A stretch of 64,000 nt of DNA from Scatophagus argus (lineage: Eukaryota; Chordata; Actinopteri; Scatophagidae). The notes below the pieces were generated by a model. It had not been told where the DNA came from. It saw only the letters and a program-made list of their open reading frames with translations, and searched no databases. Position numbers and translations under genes: made by a program. Numbering within the stretch: the stretch's first letter is position 1; each line of letters begins with the position of its first letter. The stretch covers positions 6,153,408 through 6,217,407 of the forward strand of contig NC_058513.1 in the NCBI RefSeq assembly GCF_020382885.2, read 5' to 3'. Positions 1-12,000 of the stretch are shown here, piece by piece.

Positions 1-3000
1 TCAGTATGACATGATGGTTGGAGAGGGGCTGGGTGAAAACTGGCATCGCACCCCTGGCAACAAGATGGGTACCAAGCCCCCCACCACACCCAGCTGGCCC
101 CCTGGTTAGTAACAAGCTAATAGATAAAGTGATAATCCAAGCTTGGATCTCATTGGTTTAAATTGAGACAAAATGAGAAGAAATCGTATCTGTGTTTTGG
201 TATCTGGGAGGTGAGTAATTTAGGAATGTTATCTCTCTAACCCTTAAAAAATTAAGTTACAATCTGTGATATTTCTCATGATGAAGTGTTGATGTAGTTT
301 CAGTGTGTCTGTTTTTGAGGGGGTAAAGCTAGCTTTAACAGAGTACGTGTGTTTCCTCTTCAGAGTTCCAGCCTGGTGTGCCCTGGAAGGGAATCGACCG
401 TGTTGATCCTGAATCTGACCCCTACATGACCCCAGGGAGCATGATGGGAAATGCGGTATCCCCCAGCCTCAATGATACTGAGCACCAGTTGTTACAAGAT
501 AATACTGGTATGCATTTAACAGTTTCACTGCCTCATTTTCCCTGTCATAAAACTTGTGAGAACTGTAGTACAACTGTAGTACAACAGTGTCTAGCAGTTA
601 ATTTACTTTATTTCATGGGTTTGGTATGTTGTATAAGAACAGATGTTTTTCTAAGCTTCTTCTCATTTTCATTAGATTTTTTTCATTATTTTGTTTATAT
701 TCACTTCTCATTAAACCAAACTAAAAATGTTACATTAACAATACACAGCCTCAGCTATTGCAGTCAGTCTCACCTGCTAGGAAAAAACAAAACAAAAAAA
801 ACTAACAAAAAAACTAAACTTCTTAGACAATAAACAAGTCTTTGAAATTGTATACAATTTGTTTGTTGGAAAAATAGTTGTTCTTTCATGGAAAAAAATG
901 GCTAATGCAGGTTATCGTTGTCTTTGATTACAGATTCCACCCCTCCCCTCAACACCTTGCTGCCTTCACCTGGTGCCTGGCCCTACAGTGCCTCAGACAG
1001 TCCCCTCAACAACGCACACAACACAGGTAACGACACAGTAACGCTCACCATTTCACTGCTGGGCTGTTGTGCTGCTTCATTTTTACTTCTGATTAGTGCC
1101 GAAACAATGAGACGATTAATTAATTACTCAGCTGTAGAGAATTAGTCTGCATCTTTAAAACATTTATTCAAGCAAAAATGTCCGAAATTGTCTAGTTCCA
1201 ACTTCTCAGTTGAGGCTGCTGTTTTTCATCCTATGTGATTTGTAAACTGGGAATAGGCAGTCTGATGATTTTAGATTGTAATCAATCTTGAAGTGACAAC
1301 TTGCTTGTGACTTGATTTGGCTAGTTTATAGTTAAACCTGGACTGCATGACCATTGACAAAATGTGCTTCAAGCTGGAGAATTGTAAAGAAAGACAAATG
1401 TGTGTCTCATTCAGTGTTGTGTCAAATGAGAGAAAGCCACAATAGATATAGAGAGGCCTTTAAGAGCACGGCTCAGTGGCTTCTGCCATGGGCATGGGCA
1501 TCACATCTTATTGCACACTGTATATTGTACTAACCACTGAAAGTCTTGATTGTCTCGGCAACAACACTGGTATTGTTACATATATCTATGATAGTATACA
1601 ACCCCTCCTCATTTACTTTTCTTTTGTAATGAAGCAAAGTACACAGACTACAAGACCAGCTGGCCCCCAGAGCCCATTGGACACAAGTCCTGGAAAGCCA
1701 GTCGTGGCAGCAGCCAGAGCCAGCTGTCCCGCCCCCCTCCAGGACTAGCCAGTCAAAAGCAGCCATCACCTTCGCCTTGGTCTGGAGGAGGCCCTCGATT
1801 GGCCGGCCGAGGCTGGGGCGGTGGCTCTAGCACTACTGGTAATGCCTCAGTGCATTTTTCATGTTGTTTTGGTTACAAGACTGTCCCTTTGTCTCTTTCA
1901 AGCACAGTACTTGTTGAAATATTCAGCTTATATAAATGTACACGAAAGATAAAACAACTGCCTCTGATTGCTGGGATACAACAGAGTGCTCTTTTAAGCT
2001 TAAGAGTGTATATATATTTGATTTGGAAGTGCAGCCAAGCCTTGATGGAAGCAGCAGGGAAACTTATTCATCATTTATTTCATTTGAGAAGCCAGGGGAA
2101 GAAACAGAATGGGTTTGTGTTTACAGGGAATGTGGAATACTCTAACTCAGGAGGTATTCTTTCTATTTGTACTCTCTCTCTCTCTTTGTGCAGGCTCGAG
2201 CTGGAGTGATGGCAGCTCTAGGGAAAGCTGCTGGTTGGTGCTTAGCAACCTCACACCACAGGTAATATACAGACACATTTTACAAAAACAACTACTGAAA
2301 ATACTATAGGGAAAAATAGTTGTTTAGATTTGGTTAGTTTTATAAAGATCTAGAGCTGTCACACTATTAATACTGCCAGGCTGGTGTGTATAATCTCCCC
2401 TCATGTATGCACTAAGCATAACTGGGCACAAAAATAAGTAATTTCACATGGAATTGCTCACACTGCTCTGAATTTCATACCCAACACTTTAAGTTCACCA
2501 TTTTCCATCTTGCATATTTCTATAGATTGATGGCTCCACTCTTAGGACCATTTGCATGCAGCACGGCCCTCTGCTGACCTTTCACCTTGGCCTGACCCAG
2601 GGCACCGCTCTGATTCGCTACAGCTCCAAACAGGAGGCAGCCAAGGCCCAGAGTGCACTCCACATGTAAGACTCAGTCTTTTGTTAACACAGCATCTTTA
2701 CAGCATCAGTGGGACATCTTGATAGTAAATCTGTAACTGAAACCATTAGCTGCTAGCTAGCTAGCCTGGCTCTGTCCACAGGCATCAAAATCTACCTACC
2801 AGCACATTAATTAAAACATATGGCATTTGTTAAATCTGTATAAAAGCATAAAACTGATTAGTAGTAACAAAAATAATATTTACTGACATAGGCCAGTTGC
2901 CAGACAACCAGGAGAGACTCTAGGAAGTTACTGGTCCCAGTCAAGAACTACTCCAGCACTAACCATAAAGTGTCTTTTTTTTATCTTAATTTGTATGGCT

Positions 3001-3918
3001 CAAACAAAGGCGATATTACATGTTAATTAATGAGTTTTATATGTACTGGGAGACAGATTTTGTTACCTTTGGATTCTTTAAAACTACACTAATTTGTGGT
3101 GGGAAATATTGTAAATAAAGTTATTAAAGCTGATACTAATTTCAAGTTATTATCTTCTAAACTGCTGTAATGTTTTTCATGAAATTTGCAGACTTCTCGT
3201 GTAGTATTTTAGTATAATTTATTATCTAATCCTTTGTAAATTGTTCATTGTAGTTCATTCAGACTCCAGAAAAGAATGTAAAGAACATTTAAAACCTATA
3301 CATTCTAGTTAAAGTGACAGGCTTTTTGTTTATACCAGGTGTGTTCTGGGTAACACCACCATCTTGGCTGAGTTTGTGAGTGAGGAGGATGTGGCTCGCT
3401 ACATTGCACATTCCCAAGCAGGAGGAGCAGGGAGTGGAGGAACCACAGCTGGCTCTGCAGGCACCGGGTCTACAGCAGCCTCCACAGTGGGGGTTAACAG
3501 TAACGGAGGTAGCTGTGAGAGAGGAGGAGCCGGAGGCAGTAACGGAGGAGGAGGAGGAGGAGCAGGAGTAGAAGGAGGTTCCACAGCTGGGGGAGGAGGA
3601 AATGGCGGAGCCGGACATTCGAGCTCCGGCTGGCAGAGTCTAGACAGCACAGGCAGCTCATCAGACCAGTCTGTCTCCCAGGGGCCCGCGCTGGGCATCT
3701 TCGCCCAGTGGAGCAGCAATGGGACCGGGGTGGGCGGGGCTGGAAGTGTGGAAGCCGGACGGCAGGGTTTGTGGGGTGGAATGAGCGGGATGAGCGGGGC
3801 GGGGTACCCCAGCAGTAGCCTCTGGGGTTCCCCAGCACTTGAGGATCGTCACCAGATGGGCAGCCCTGCATCACTGCTGCCAGGGGACCTGCTGGGTGGG
3901 GGGGCTGACTCCATATGA
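1..3918 (+). CDS. tnrc6b: tnrc6b, C-terminal silencing domain (5' partial)
   Basis: TNRC6/GW182 proteins bind Argonaute and recruit PABP and deadenylases (CCR4-NOT, PAN2-PAN3) for miRNA-mediated silencing in the cytoplasm. Only the last seven coding exons are here: 1-104, 364-507, 934-1026, 1635-1838, 2194-2261, 2526-2665 and 3339-3918. All splice phases join. The first junction creates the PAM2-like motif [13 protein letters not shown]. Exons 5 to 7 encode the RRM (starting [18 protein letters not shown]), followed by Trp motifs (GWQSL, QWSS, LWGG, SLWGSP) and the C-terminus [14 protein letters not shown]. The ending and the [19 protein letters not shown] segment resemble TNRC6B more than 6A or 6C, and csnk1e downstream fits the 22q13 neighbourhood. 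The odd part is a Gly/Ser/Thr-rich stretch of about 65 residues (3417-3620) between the RRM and GWQSL. The acceptor at 1634 (aatgaag) is weak but phase-consistent. Confidence 0.93.
2764..2975. repeat. dispersed teleost repeat in tnrc6b intron
   Basis: This intron segment begins agcctggctctgtcc and includes ctacctaccagcac, then ends with gccagacaaccaggagag and a following ggtcccagtcaagaa block. I recognise this order of motifs as a degenerate copy of a repeat seen widely in percomorph introns. Its class is unknown to me and it has no coding capacity. Confidence 0.5.
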
Positions 3919-5870
3919 GGGGCTGACTGACACAAACACATTTTACACCCAAGTCGTAATACATATGTCACATTCTGTAATTATTTACACATAGAGATGA
4001 CATGAATGACATGAATTAAAGCTACACTGGTCACCCAACATGCAGACACTCAACATACTACACACAAGCTACATGTAGTACATGCACACATTACTTTCAT
4101 ACATACACGTTAAGCCGCTTAACTTAAAATGAAGACAACAGTAAAACTTGAACCGGGGGAAAAAGTGAAATCCATTAAACTCTTAGGACTCAACTGGATA
4201 GTTCTTTGTCTTTTTACTCCAAATCCCACCATCTGCATTCAAAGACCCGATCACTCAGGCATGCACTGTAGACAGGCTCAGCCAGAGTCGTACATGTCAA
4301 CAAGTTTAGCTATTGCTGTTTTTAGTGTGCCACATTTTTTTTTCTTTTGTATTACTATTTAATGGTCGAATCTCAAAATTGAGACTTGCAGACTGAGCCC
4401 TCGTAGACCTGGCTGGTGTACTCCTGAGTTCTCGTGTTTGGAAGCTTGAGAGTGGGGAAGGATCTGGAGTTTGTAGAAATTCTGGGACAGCGCCACACTA
4501 CTGAGTCAAACAGACGATCAGCAACCTTTGAGGTCTGGAAAAGAGTGTTTTTAGTAGGTACCGACTCCTCTACCTTGGTGGAAATATGCCATCAACATGG
4601 GACCCAGGGTAAAAAAAAAAAGAAAATCTAAACAAAAACAACATTAGCCAAACTTGCACTATATGCCTCTGGGTTTGTTGTTGACACATCCTCCACAGAT
4701 CCCTCCATTTTTTTGAAACAGAGCTACAACACAACAACTACACAGACCTTACAGGACGACTAAATGTTACAACAGCAGTGGCCTTGGCTAACACCCAGCG
4801 GCCGCCCACCCGCCATGTCAGCAGCATCACACCTTTTCATCAGTTACACACTGCTCTTATATTTGACAAGCAAAGTTGTAACTTCCTTCTTGACGTATGT
4901 TGGTTGTTTATCATTTTTTCTGTTTTAAAAGAAAATGTGTGAAACTTTGTGGAAATCCAGAGATGTCCTCTTTTTTTTTTTTTTTTGTTTGCCCTTCAAA
5001 CACTGACCTCGCTATTGTACTTTTTCTTACTCAAGAAATCAAGTTGGTTATTATATATTGCCATGATGTTAATGACTATGATCACTTATTTACTCGCTGT
5101 ACAAGGTGCCCTCCTGCTTGCCTGTGTGTGCATGAAAGGAGTGATGATGACAGTATGACCGAATGGAGGAGGATGTGATGAAGATAAGAATGATGATATC
5201 AGGAGTGTCTGTGTTATTGCTACAATGTTGAATGTTTCATTCTTTTTTGTCCATGAGAGATTCATGAGAAATGTCTGTGTGTGTAAGTGTGCGTGCGTAT
5301 GCGTGTTTGTGTGTTCATGTGTGTGCTTGCTTTTGAACACTTATCTGCTCCAGTCAGGGAGTGAATAGATGTTAATCTGACAGCTTGCATTTAAGAAGAT
5401 GGGGTGTGTGCGTGTGCGTGTGTGTGCTTGAGCTTGACTGTCTGGATATTGTGATAGCTAAAAAGTTCAAAACATTGGCACTATTGCATATGTCTCTTAA
5501 GTTGTATTTTTTTAGCAGCGTTTTGTTCCTGTTTGTATTTTTTTTTTTTTTCTGCCAAATGCAATAAGAATATTTTGTTTTTCAGACGAAGCAACCAACT
5601 GAAGGCATTTCTATTAAGATGCCAAATCCTACCATACCAAGCTGAGCTGGAACAGTGTTTTACAGACACGTTAAAGACATTACCTGTTATATTTTACCGT
5701 TTGATTTTTTTTTTTTTGTTATTATGTATCAGTTTAAATTAAGTCAGTCTTTATTATCACTCCTGTTCAGGATGTTTTCGTTTATTTCAGATGTTACAAA
5801 AAGGAGAGGAAATTAATTTAAAGCGGGAAAAAGAACAAGATAATAAAGGTTGAATTGAAGTCTTCAGTGG
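3919..5870 (+). other. tnrc6b: tnrc6b 3' UTR
   Basis: The non-coding sequence after the tnrc6b stop is AT-rich with T- and TG-rich tracts (4969-4986, 5280-5330). A canonical AATAAA lies at 5842-5847, the likeliest cleavage signal. No convincing ORF is present. The exact 3' end is inferred. Confidence 0.6.
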
Positions 5871-7140
5871 TTTGTTGTTTGATTTGTGCCACTGAGTCAT
5901 TAAGTTGACCTATAGGATGTCAGGTATTCATAGCACAGTTTTCTTCACTGTTTGAGGTTAAATGCCATCTATCCAAGGAATTCACCTTATTCCTGTGCCA
6001 TGGGACAGTGAATTCAATAGTCTGTCTAGCATTGTTCCATACACAGTGAATTGAGCTGAGACTTGGTTATTATGATGCAGCAAAGTACTTCTCAAGTTCA
6101 AGGTTTTTGATTTAGGTTCACAAACTGACTGACTTGTGTTTACAGATGATTTTTCATTCATTGTGATTGATATTTTTGTTATTCTCTGGAAATTTATCCA
6201 TCTTTGTTTTGAATTTTAAAAACTTACACATAAGAAGTAAATACAACACAAAATCAAAATTAAAGTGAACTATATAACCAATTTATAGTGTTTTGTATGG
6301 TTTTATGGTTTTTTTAAAAATAGTTTGTTTGCTATTTTGAATTATTCTGCGCTTGGATGACATCATGATGTGTGTTTTCTGTAATACTTCTGTAAAGTTT
6401 TTTCTTTTCCTCTGTCTATTGGTGTATCACAAACCAACTTTAAAGTTGCATACTGCCACCTACTGTATTGGAGGGACAAAAAAAAGTCCTTTGCTTGTTA
6501 AGGCGATGAAACAGTTTGGGCTAATTTTATCAGCTCTAATTATGGACCTAAATTTCATTATCAACTAATAACTGATCATTTACATTTCCAATTATTGTGC
6601 TGATAATTTATTGGGCCAGCATATGCTGTATTTGTGTACTTTGACAAATGAAGCGTTGGAGGAGCTGTTTTTTGTCGCACAGCAGTGAGGCTATTTAGCC
6701 ATTAGCCTGTATTAGCTTTGTTTTCACTCTGAGGCTCTGTCAGTGTTTTAGCTAATGAAGGTTCCTCTTAGAGGCTCCATACCAAAAGAGTGAGGAAGTC
6801 GCCCTCTGGTGAAGAACTGCTACAGAAACACAACCTCCTCACGTTGTTGTCTTACTTTACTGATTTATTCCTCTTAGAATTATTTTTAAATGATACCCGT
6901 GACTAGGACACCGATTAAATAACTGTTATCAATAGTTTTCTTTCATTTTGTTGGCCATTGCTGTATAATTCGGCAACAGAACTACAACACGGACCCCTGA
7001 TCAAATGTTTTTTTTAAATAAAATAAACGCACAGGCCACTGACCCACTATAAACATCACATTTTCCTATATTATACTTTGAGAATTGGTTTCAGAGAGAT
7101 GCATTTATGTGTATCCATGTAGAAGCTTCAGCTGAGGGGT
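5871..7140. other. tnrc6b-csnk1e intergenic spacer
   Basis: AT-rich spacer without recognisable genes. A CTCF-like motif, ctgccacctactgt (6453-6466), and a weaker one, tcgccctctggtga (near 6799), are the only marks noticed. Confidence 0.5.
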
Positions 7141-7150
7141 CTGAGTGCTG

Positions 7151-7178
7151 CAGCAGCTGCTGCTGCTGCTGCTGCTGG
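7151..7178. repeat. short CAG/CTG trinucleotide repeat
   Basis: Two CAG units followed by about seven CTG units, just upstream of the csnk1e first exon. Non-coding here. Confidence 0.8.
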
Positions 7179-7189
7179 CTTGATGCGCT

Positions 7190-7639
7190 TCATTCATGCC
7201 TGCAAAATCCAGCAGCGGCGCGGCAGCTTTAAGACAATCCGGGCATCTCTTCAAGTCTGTGGATGACATCATTGATATTGTCAATGGTGTAAACTGAGAG
7301 GGCGCTGGGTGGGGGTGTGTGAGGGGGGGAGAGACAGAAGAGCAGCCACAGAAGAGAGAGGGGGAGAAGGAACTCACTGTCTGGCTTCGGCGTTTATCCT
7401 CATAAAAATTAATAAATAAAGAAAGAAATCGTGACTGCGAGAATCTCCCACAGTCGCGCGGCTCGGATCGGCTGTATCTTTTGGGATTTGGGATATTTTT
7501 TTTTTTAGGAGCGTGTTTTTCTGGAGTGCGTCGTTCGGGTCCGAGGTTATGAGCCGTCCGAAGCCGCGTCGGTGCGTCGCTGTCCAGGGTCCTGAGTGAG
7601 ACAGAGCCAGCGGGCGACCACGGAGCCTGACATAACCCG
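7190..7639 (+). promoter_or_regulatory. csnk1e: csnk1e CpG-rich promoter and non-coding first exon
   Basis: CpG density rises sharply in this block (7205-7222 and 7440-7640, for example cagtcgcgcggctcgg and ccgaagccgcgtcggtgcg). A good donor (cccg|gtgagg) ends a putative 5' UTR exon at 7639. It would splice to the acceptor at 8994 (ccccttcag), whose exon carries the start ATG at 9017. No TATA box is evident. The transcription start cannot be placed exactly. Confidence 0.65.
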
Positions 7640-9016
7640 GTGAGGAGGAGGTGGGGTGAGGGCTGTATGTTGGCTGGTCAAGGTGTCTGGTGGCTTGTGC
7701 GTGTGTGACGGTGTGTGTGTGAGGTGCTTTGGGTTAGATAGAACAGACTAGAGTCCTGCTGGGGTGCGCTTGTTCAGAGGTGCTACCTGTATAAGGAGGG
7801 TGCGGTTATGGGAATTATCACCACATTTGATGATTGGTGAAGGATGAACGGTGTGTTTTCGCATGCAGCATCTTCCCCATTTCCTCTCTTGTGGTATCTG
7901 GGGCAACTGCGTGAGGTATTCTCTCTGATAATGTAATGTGTCGGCTGTTTTTGCGGTCCTTTGCTGCAATAGAGTGTGTCAGTTTTGTAACACTGGCTCT
8001 ATAGCAGCTCTTATGAGGCTGAGAGAGGAGATGGGCTGGAGAGACCTGATACACAGGGTTTGGCAATGTGCAGCAGTGGCTTGCTCTGCCTTATTTTCCC
8101 TGCTTGGTGTGTGTCTGTGCGCGTGTGTGTGTATGTGGTGTATGTAGGTCTACAATGCAGACAAGACTAGAGGAATGAACTTAGTCAGCGTTTATAGTGC
8201 AATGTCAAACTGGCCCGTGAAGCCTAACCCCTGTTGGAAAAACCCCTCAGTCATTTCCCACTTTTAAGCCCTTATTTCATGGCTGCTCAGTCAGGCAGGG
8301 TTTTGGTGAGGAAAAACATGACTCATTCGAATTTTGTCAAGGGACTCCAGTCAGAAATTGGGAGTTTATGCAAATCTCTTGTGTACAGGACCAGACTCCA
8401 TTGAAGTGGTTTGGGAAGAGTGTGTGAGATGCTAATCGAGACCCCCCCCCCACTCCCCGCATCCCCACAGCGCCAAATAAATCATGTTATACAACTACAC
8501 GCTCTGTTCTTCTTTGCTCTCACCCTTTCCCAGTGCACTTCATAAACACTTCATTGGCCTACATTGTTGTCCTCTAAGATGCTACAGTTTATTATCTCGT
8601 CCTCTGAAGGTGTAATAGCTCTAACTCAGCAGAACATGGCAGTTGGGGGCAGAGTGATTACACTACATCCTGTGTGTTGAAAAATGTTTTGCATCCACAG
8701 TGGGTTTATACACATACAGTCATTTTATAGCTGGAAGTGAGCAACATTTTCCTTCCTAGTTCCAGTGATTCAACTCAGGCTGCACTACGTCACCGTTGTG
8801 GCTCAGCACTCTTCACTTTTCATTCTTTCTCATCCTTCCCGTCGATTTGTCCGAAGCTTCCAGTTTTCCTATGGCTCATAGCTTCGAGTTCAACGTCTGC
8901 AGCTTTGCACCACTGTCCTTTCACTCTATTGATCGCCAGTGATTGATGACGGCTTTGTGTGTGTGTTTGTATCGCTGTGTGTTTTCCCCTTCAGTGAGTT
9001 GAAAAGCTCAGGAGCC

Positions 9017-12000
9017 ATGGAGTTGAGGGTGGGAAACAAGTACCGCCTTGGGAGGAAGATTGGGAGCGGATCCTTTGGAGATATTTACTTGGGTGAGATT
9101 TGGTCTGTGCAAACTTAACACTGTTTCTTATCTTCTTAGATAGCAAGAAGCGGTTATGACACATGTTCCAGTTTTTGTGAAATGTCCACAAATAACTTTC
9201 ACTTTTAAATTTCACACATCAAAAGACCCTTTGTGTGTTGGAAATGACTGTACGCAATGTCACTACATCTCTGGTGTTTTCCCAATCAGGCTCTAACATC
9301 GCTACAGGAGAGGAAGTAGCCATTAAACTGGAATGTGTGAAGACCAAACATCCACAACTCCACATTGAGAGCAAATTCTACAAGATGATGCAGGGTGGAG
9401 GTGAGACAAAAAGTGTTTCAGGGTTTTTGAAAGCTTTACTAGTGGGCACTGAGATTTGGTGATGAGTTTAAAGGGCACTGAGGGGTATTTAAAACTGCTG
9501 AGTGGTTTTAAGAGCGATAACAGTTGTATAGGAGGCACTACAGTCATTTAGAGATATTTCAGGACATTTCAGGATATTTGAGGTGCATTCAGGGTCATTC
9601 AGGGACACCACAATGCGTCTCTGACAGGTATAAAGGAGCATTTAAGTCAGTTTAGGGTTGTTGAGAGATATTAATGGTCATCCAGCAGCACTGAGGTGTA
9701 GTCATGTAAGAGATGACAGGATAAAAGATGTAAGATAAAATAAGACTTTTTAATCCTGGATGTTTGATTCACATTACACAGACAAAGGTTATAAAACTAA
9801 TAAAGAACTATAAGAGGAGTATGGAATAGATAGTATAGAGAGAAAAACGATAGATAGATAGAACACCACATAAAATAATTAAAATACAAATAGCTATTTA
9901 TGCTGTTTCATTTTTCCATGAGGAAAAAATGCTCTTTGAATATGAAGGATCCATAATTATTAATTATTTGACATGGTGCACAGGAGGTCAGTCAATTAAG
10001 GGACCTTGGGATGCTGGTACCGTTTGGCATCTTAAAGAAAGAGTACAGTAGGTGTTTCCTTTTCCCCAGTGGCTCACCAGTAAGTTTCAGTTTTGGTCCT
10101 CAGAGGGGACAAAAGACTGGGCAGCATACTATAAAACCTGTACCTTGTGTTTTTGTTAAAGAAATCCAGAAATCCAATCTTGTAACTATGGCAGACATGA
10201 TGTGCATGTTATTTGTAATATCAGTGTATGTATACACAGGCGTAGAAGAAGTACTCTGATCATTTGCTTAAGTAAAAGTATAAATCCCGTGGTCTCAATG
10301 TACCCCTTGCAAGTGAATGTCCTGAATTCTAAATGTAAAAGTAAAAGCACAGCTGTATTATTGACAAAGTATCAAAAGTAAAAGTACTCATTATGCAGGA
10401 CGGCTTCTTTCAGTGTGTTATTATAACTACTAACGTTATACCTACACCTGCGTTAAGGCCAAATATTGGGTGGTCTTGAGCAACGATTCCCAACCAGGTG
10501 TACTTATACCCCAGCAGGTACTTTTGCAGTTGCCTTGTCGTATGTGGAGAGAATGTCATATTATAGAACACATATTGTAATTTCCCAGTCATGGGACTAA
10601 TAAAGGATTATCTTATCTTATCTTATATTTCGATTTGTGACTAAGAGCGTGTGAAAAATAGGAAATTGATAAACAGTTTGGTAGTGGCAGTAGTATAAAT
10701 GCAAGTGAGGTGAAATAATGTGAAAACTCATTTATACACTAGTTTCTCAGCCCTGTGTTATCATTCACACTTCTGTTTCCTAACCCTTGCATTCCTCCTC
10801 CTCCTCCTCCTCCTCCTCCCCTCCTACCCAACAGTGGGAATCCCGTCTATTAAGTGGTGCGGAGCTGAAGGTGATTATAACGTTATGGTTATGGAGCTGC
10901 TGGGCCCCAGTCTGGAGGACCTGTTCAACTTCTGCTCCCGCAAATTCAGTCTGAAAACAGTCCTGCTGCTGGCCGACCAGATGGTGAGACAGACTGGATG
11001 ACTCAGTTGACACCATAAAACACAGTAGCTCATTTCTTCTGAGATTCAGAGCACATAATTCTCATACGATCCCACTGTAGTAACTTCAGTGCTGGTTGAA
11101 GAATGATGTTTCATGAAGGGTTCATAAAGAGGCTTCTCAATGCACCCGGGGCTGAGAAACAATATATGAAGAGTGATAGTTACGGATAAAGGAATGGTAC
11201 ACATGAAACAGTCATCTAAACTTGCACATAATGTGATAAAGCTAGCCTCAGGATGGGAAGTTACACACATTTCAATAAATGGATGTGGCTATTTTTAGAC
11301 TGTAACTAAATGGATCATTGGAAATCAGAGAATAATTCTCATCTAAACCTCAGAAGCTTGTTTCCTGACTGGAGACAAAGCTTATCCCCTCACTGTCCTC
11401 GACCGTTCAGTTCCTCATAAAAGTCAGTTCAAATCTAGGATGTGGAAACTTCGCAAGATGGCCTAATCCTTGTTGCAGGGGTCAGCCTGTGCTGTCTTCT
11501 GTGAGCCTCTTTAATCCCTCATATGTCATTCTTAAGTCTACATCTGGCACATTTGTTCTTTTTGTCCCATTTCCTCTTGTCCACTTTGATCTCCCTTCCT
11601 AATCGCTCTGTCTGCTGTTGTTGTAACATCTCTCCTCTCCTCTCCTCTCCTCTCCTGTCCTCTCCTCTCCTCTCCTCTCCTCTCCTCTCCTCTAAGGGCC
11701 CAATAACTGAGATATTAACTGTCCCATAACATGACATAAAATGACCTCTATATATCTGCAGAGAAGCTGACAGAATCATTGATCAATACCAATGACTCAG
11801 CTATTATTTCACAAGGCAATGAGACTTGTGGCCTTTAAAACTCACCTCCAGTTTTAGAGCACACACTCTGTAACTGTTGGAATATAAAGACTCCCAGCAT
11901 TGTAACTCCACCAATTACTACCAGTAAAGGTAGTTCATTATCTGAAAAGAAATGACTGTTGGCAGAATAATGTTCTCACTCATCTGGAAACCTGAAGAAA

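Noticed and set aside
3399-3964. Long Pro-rich and Leu-rich open frames antisense to the last tnrc6b exon
   Set aside because: They mirror the Gly-rich coding repeat on the plus strand and have no family resemblance or splice context.
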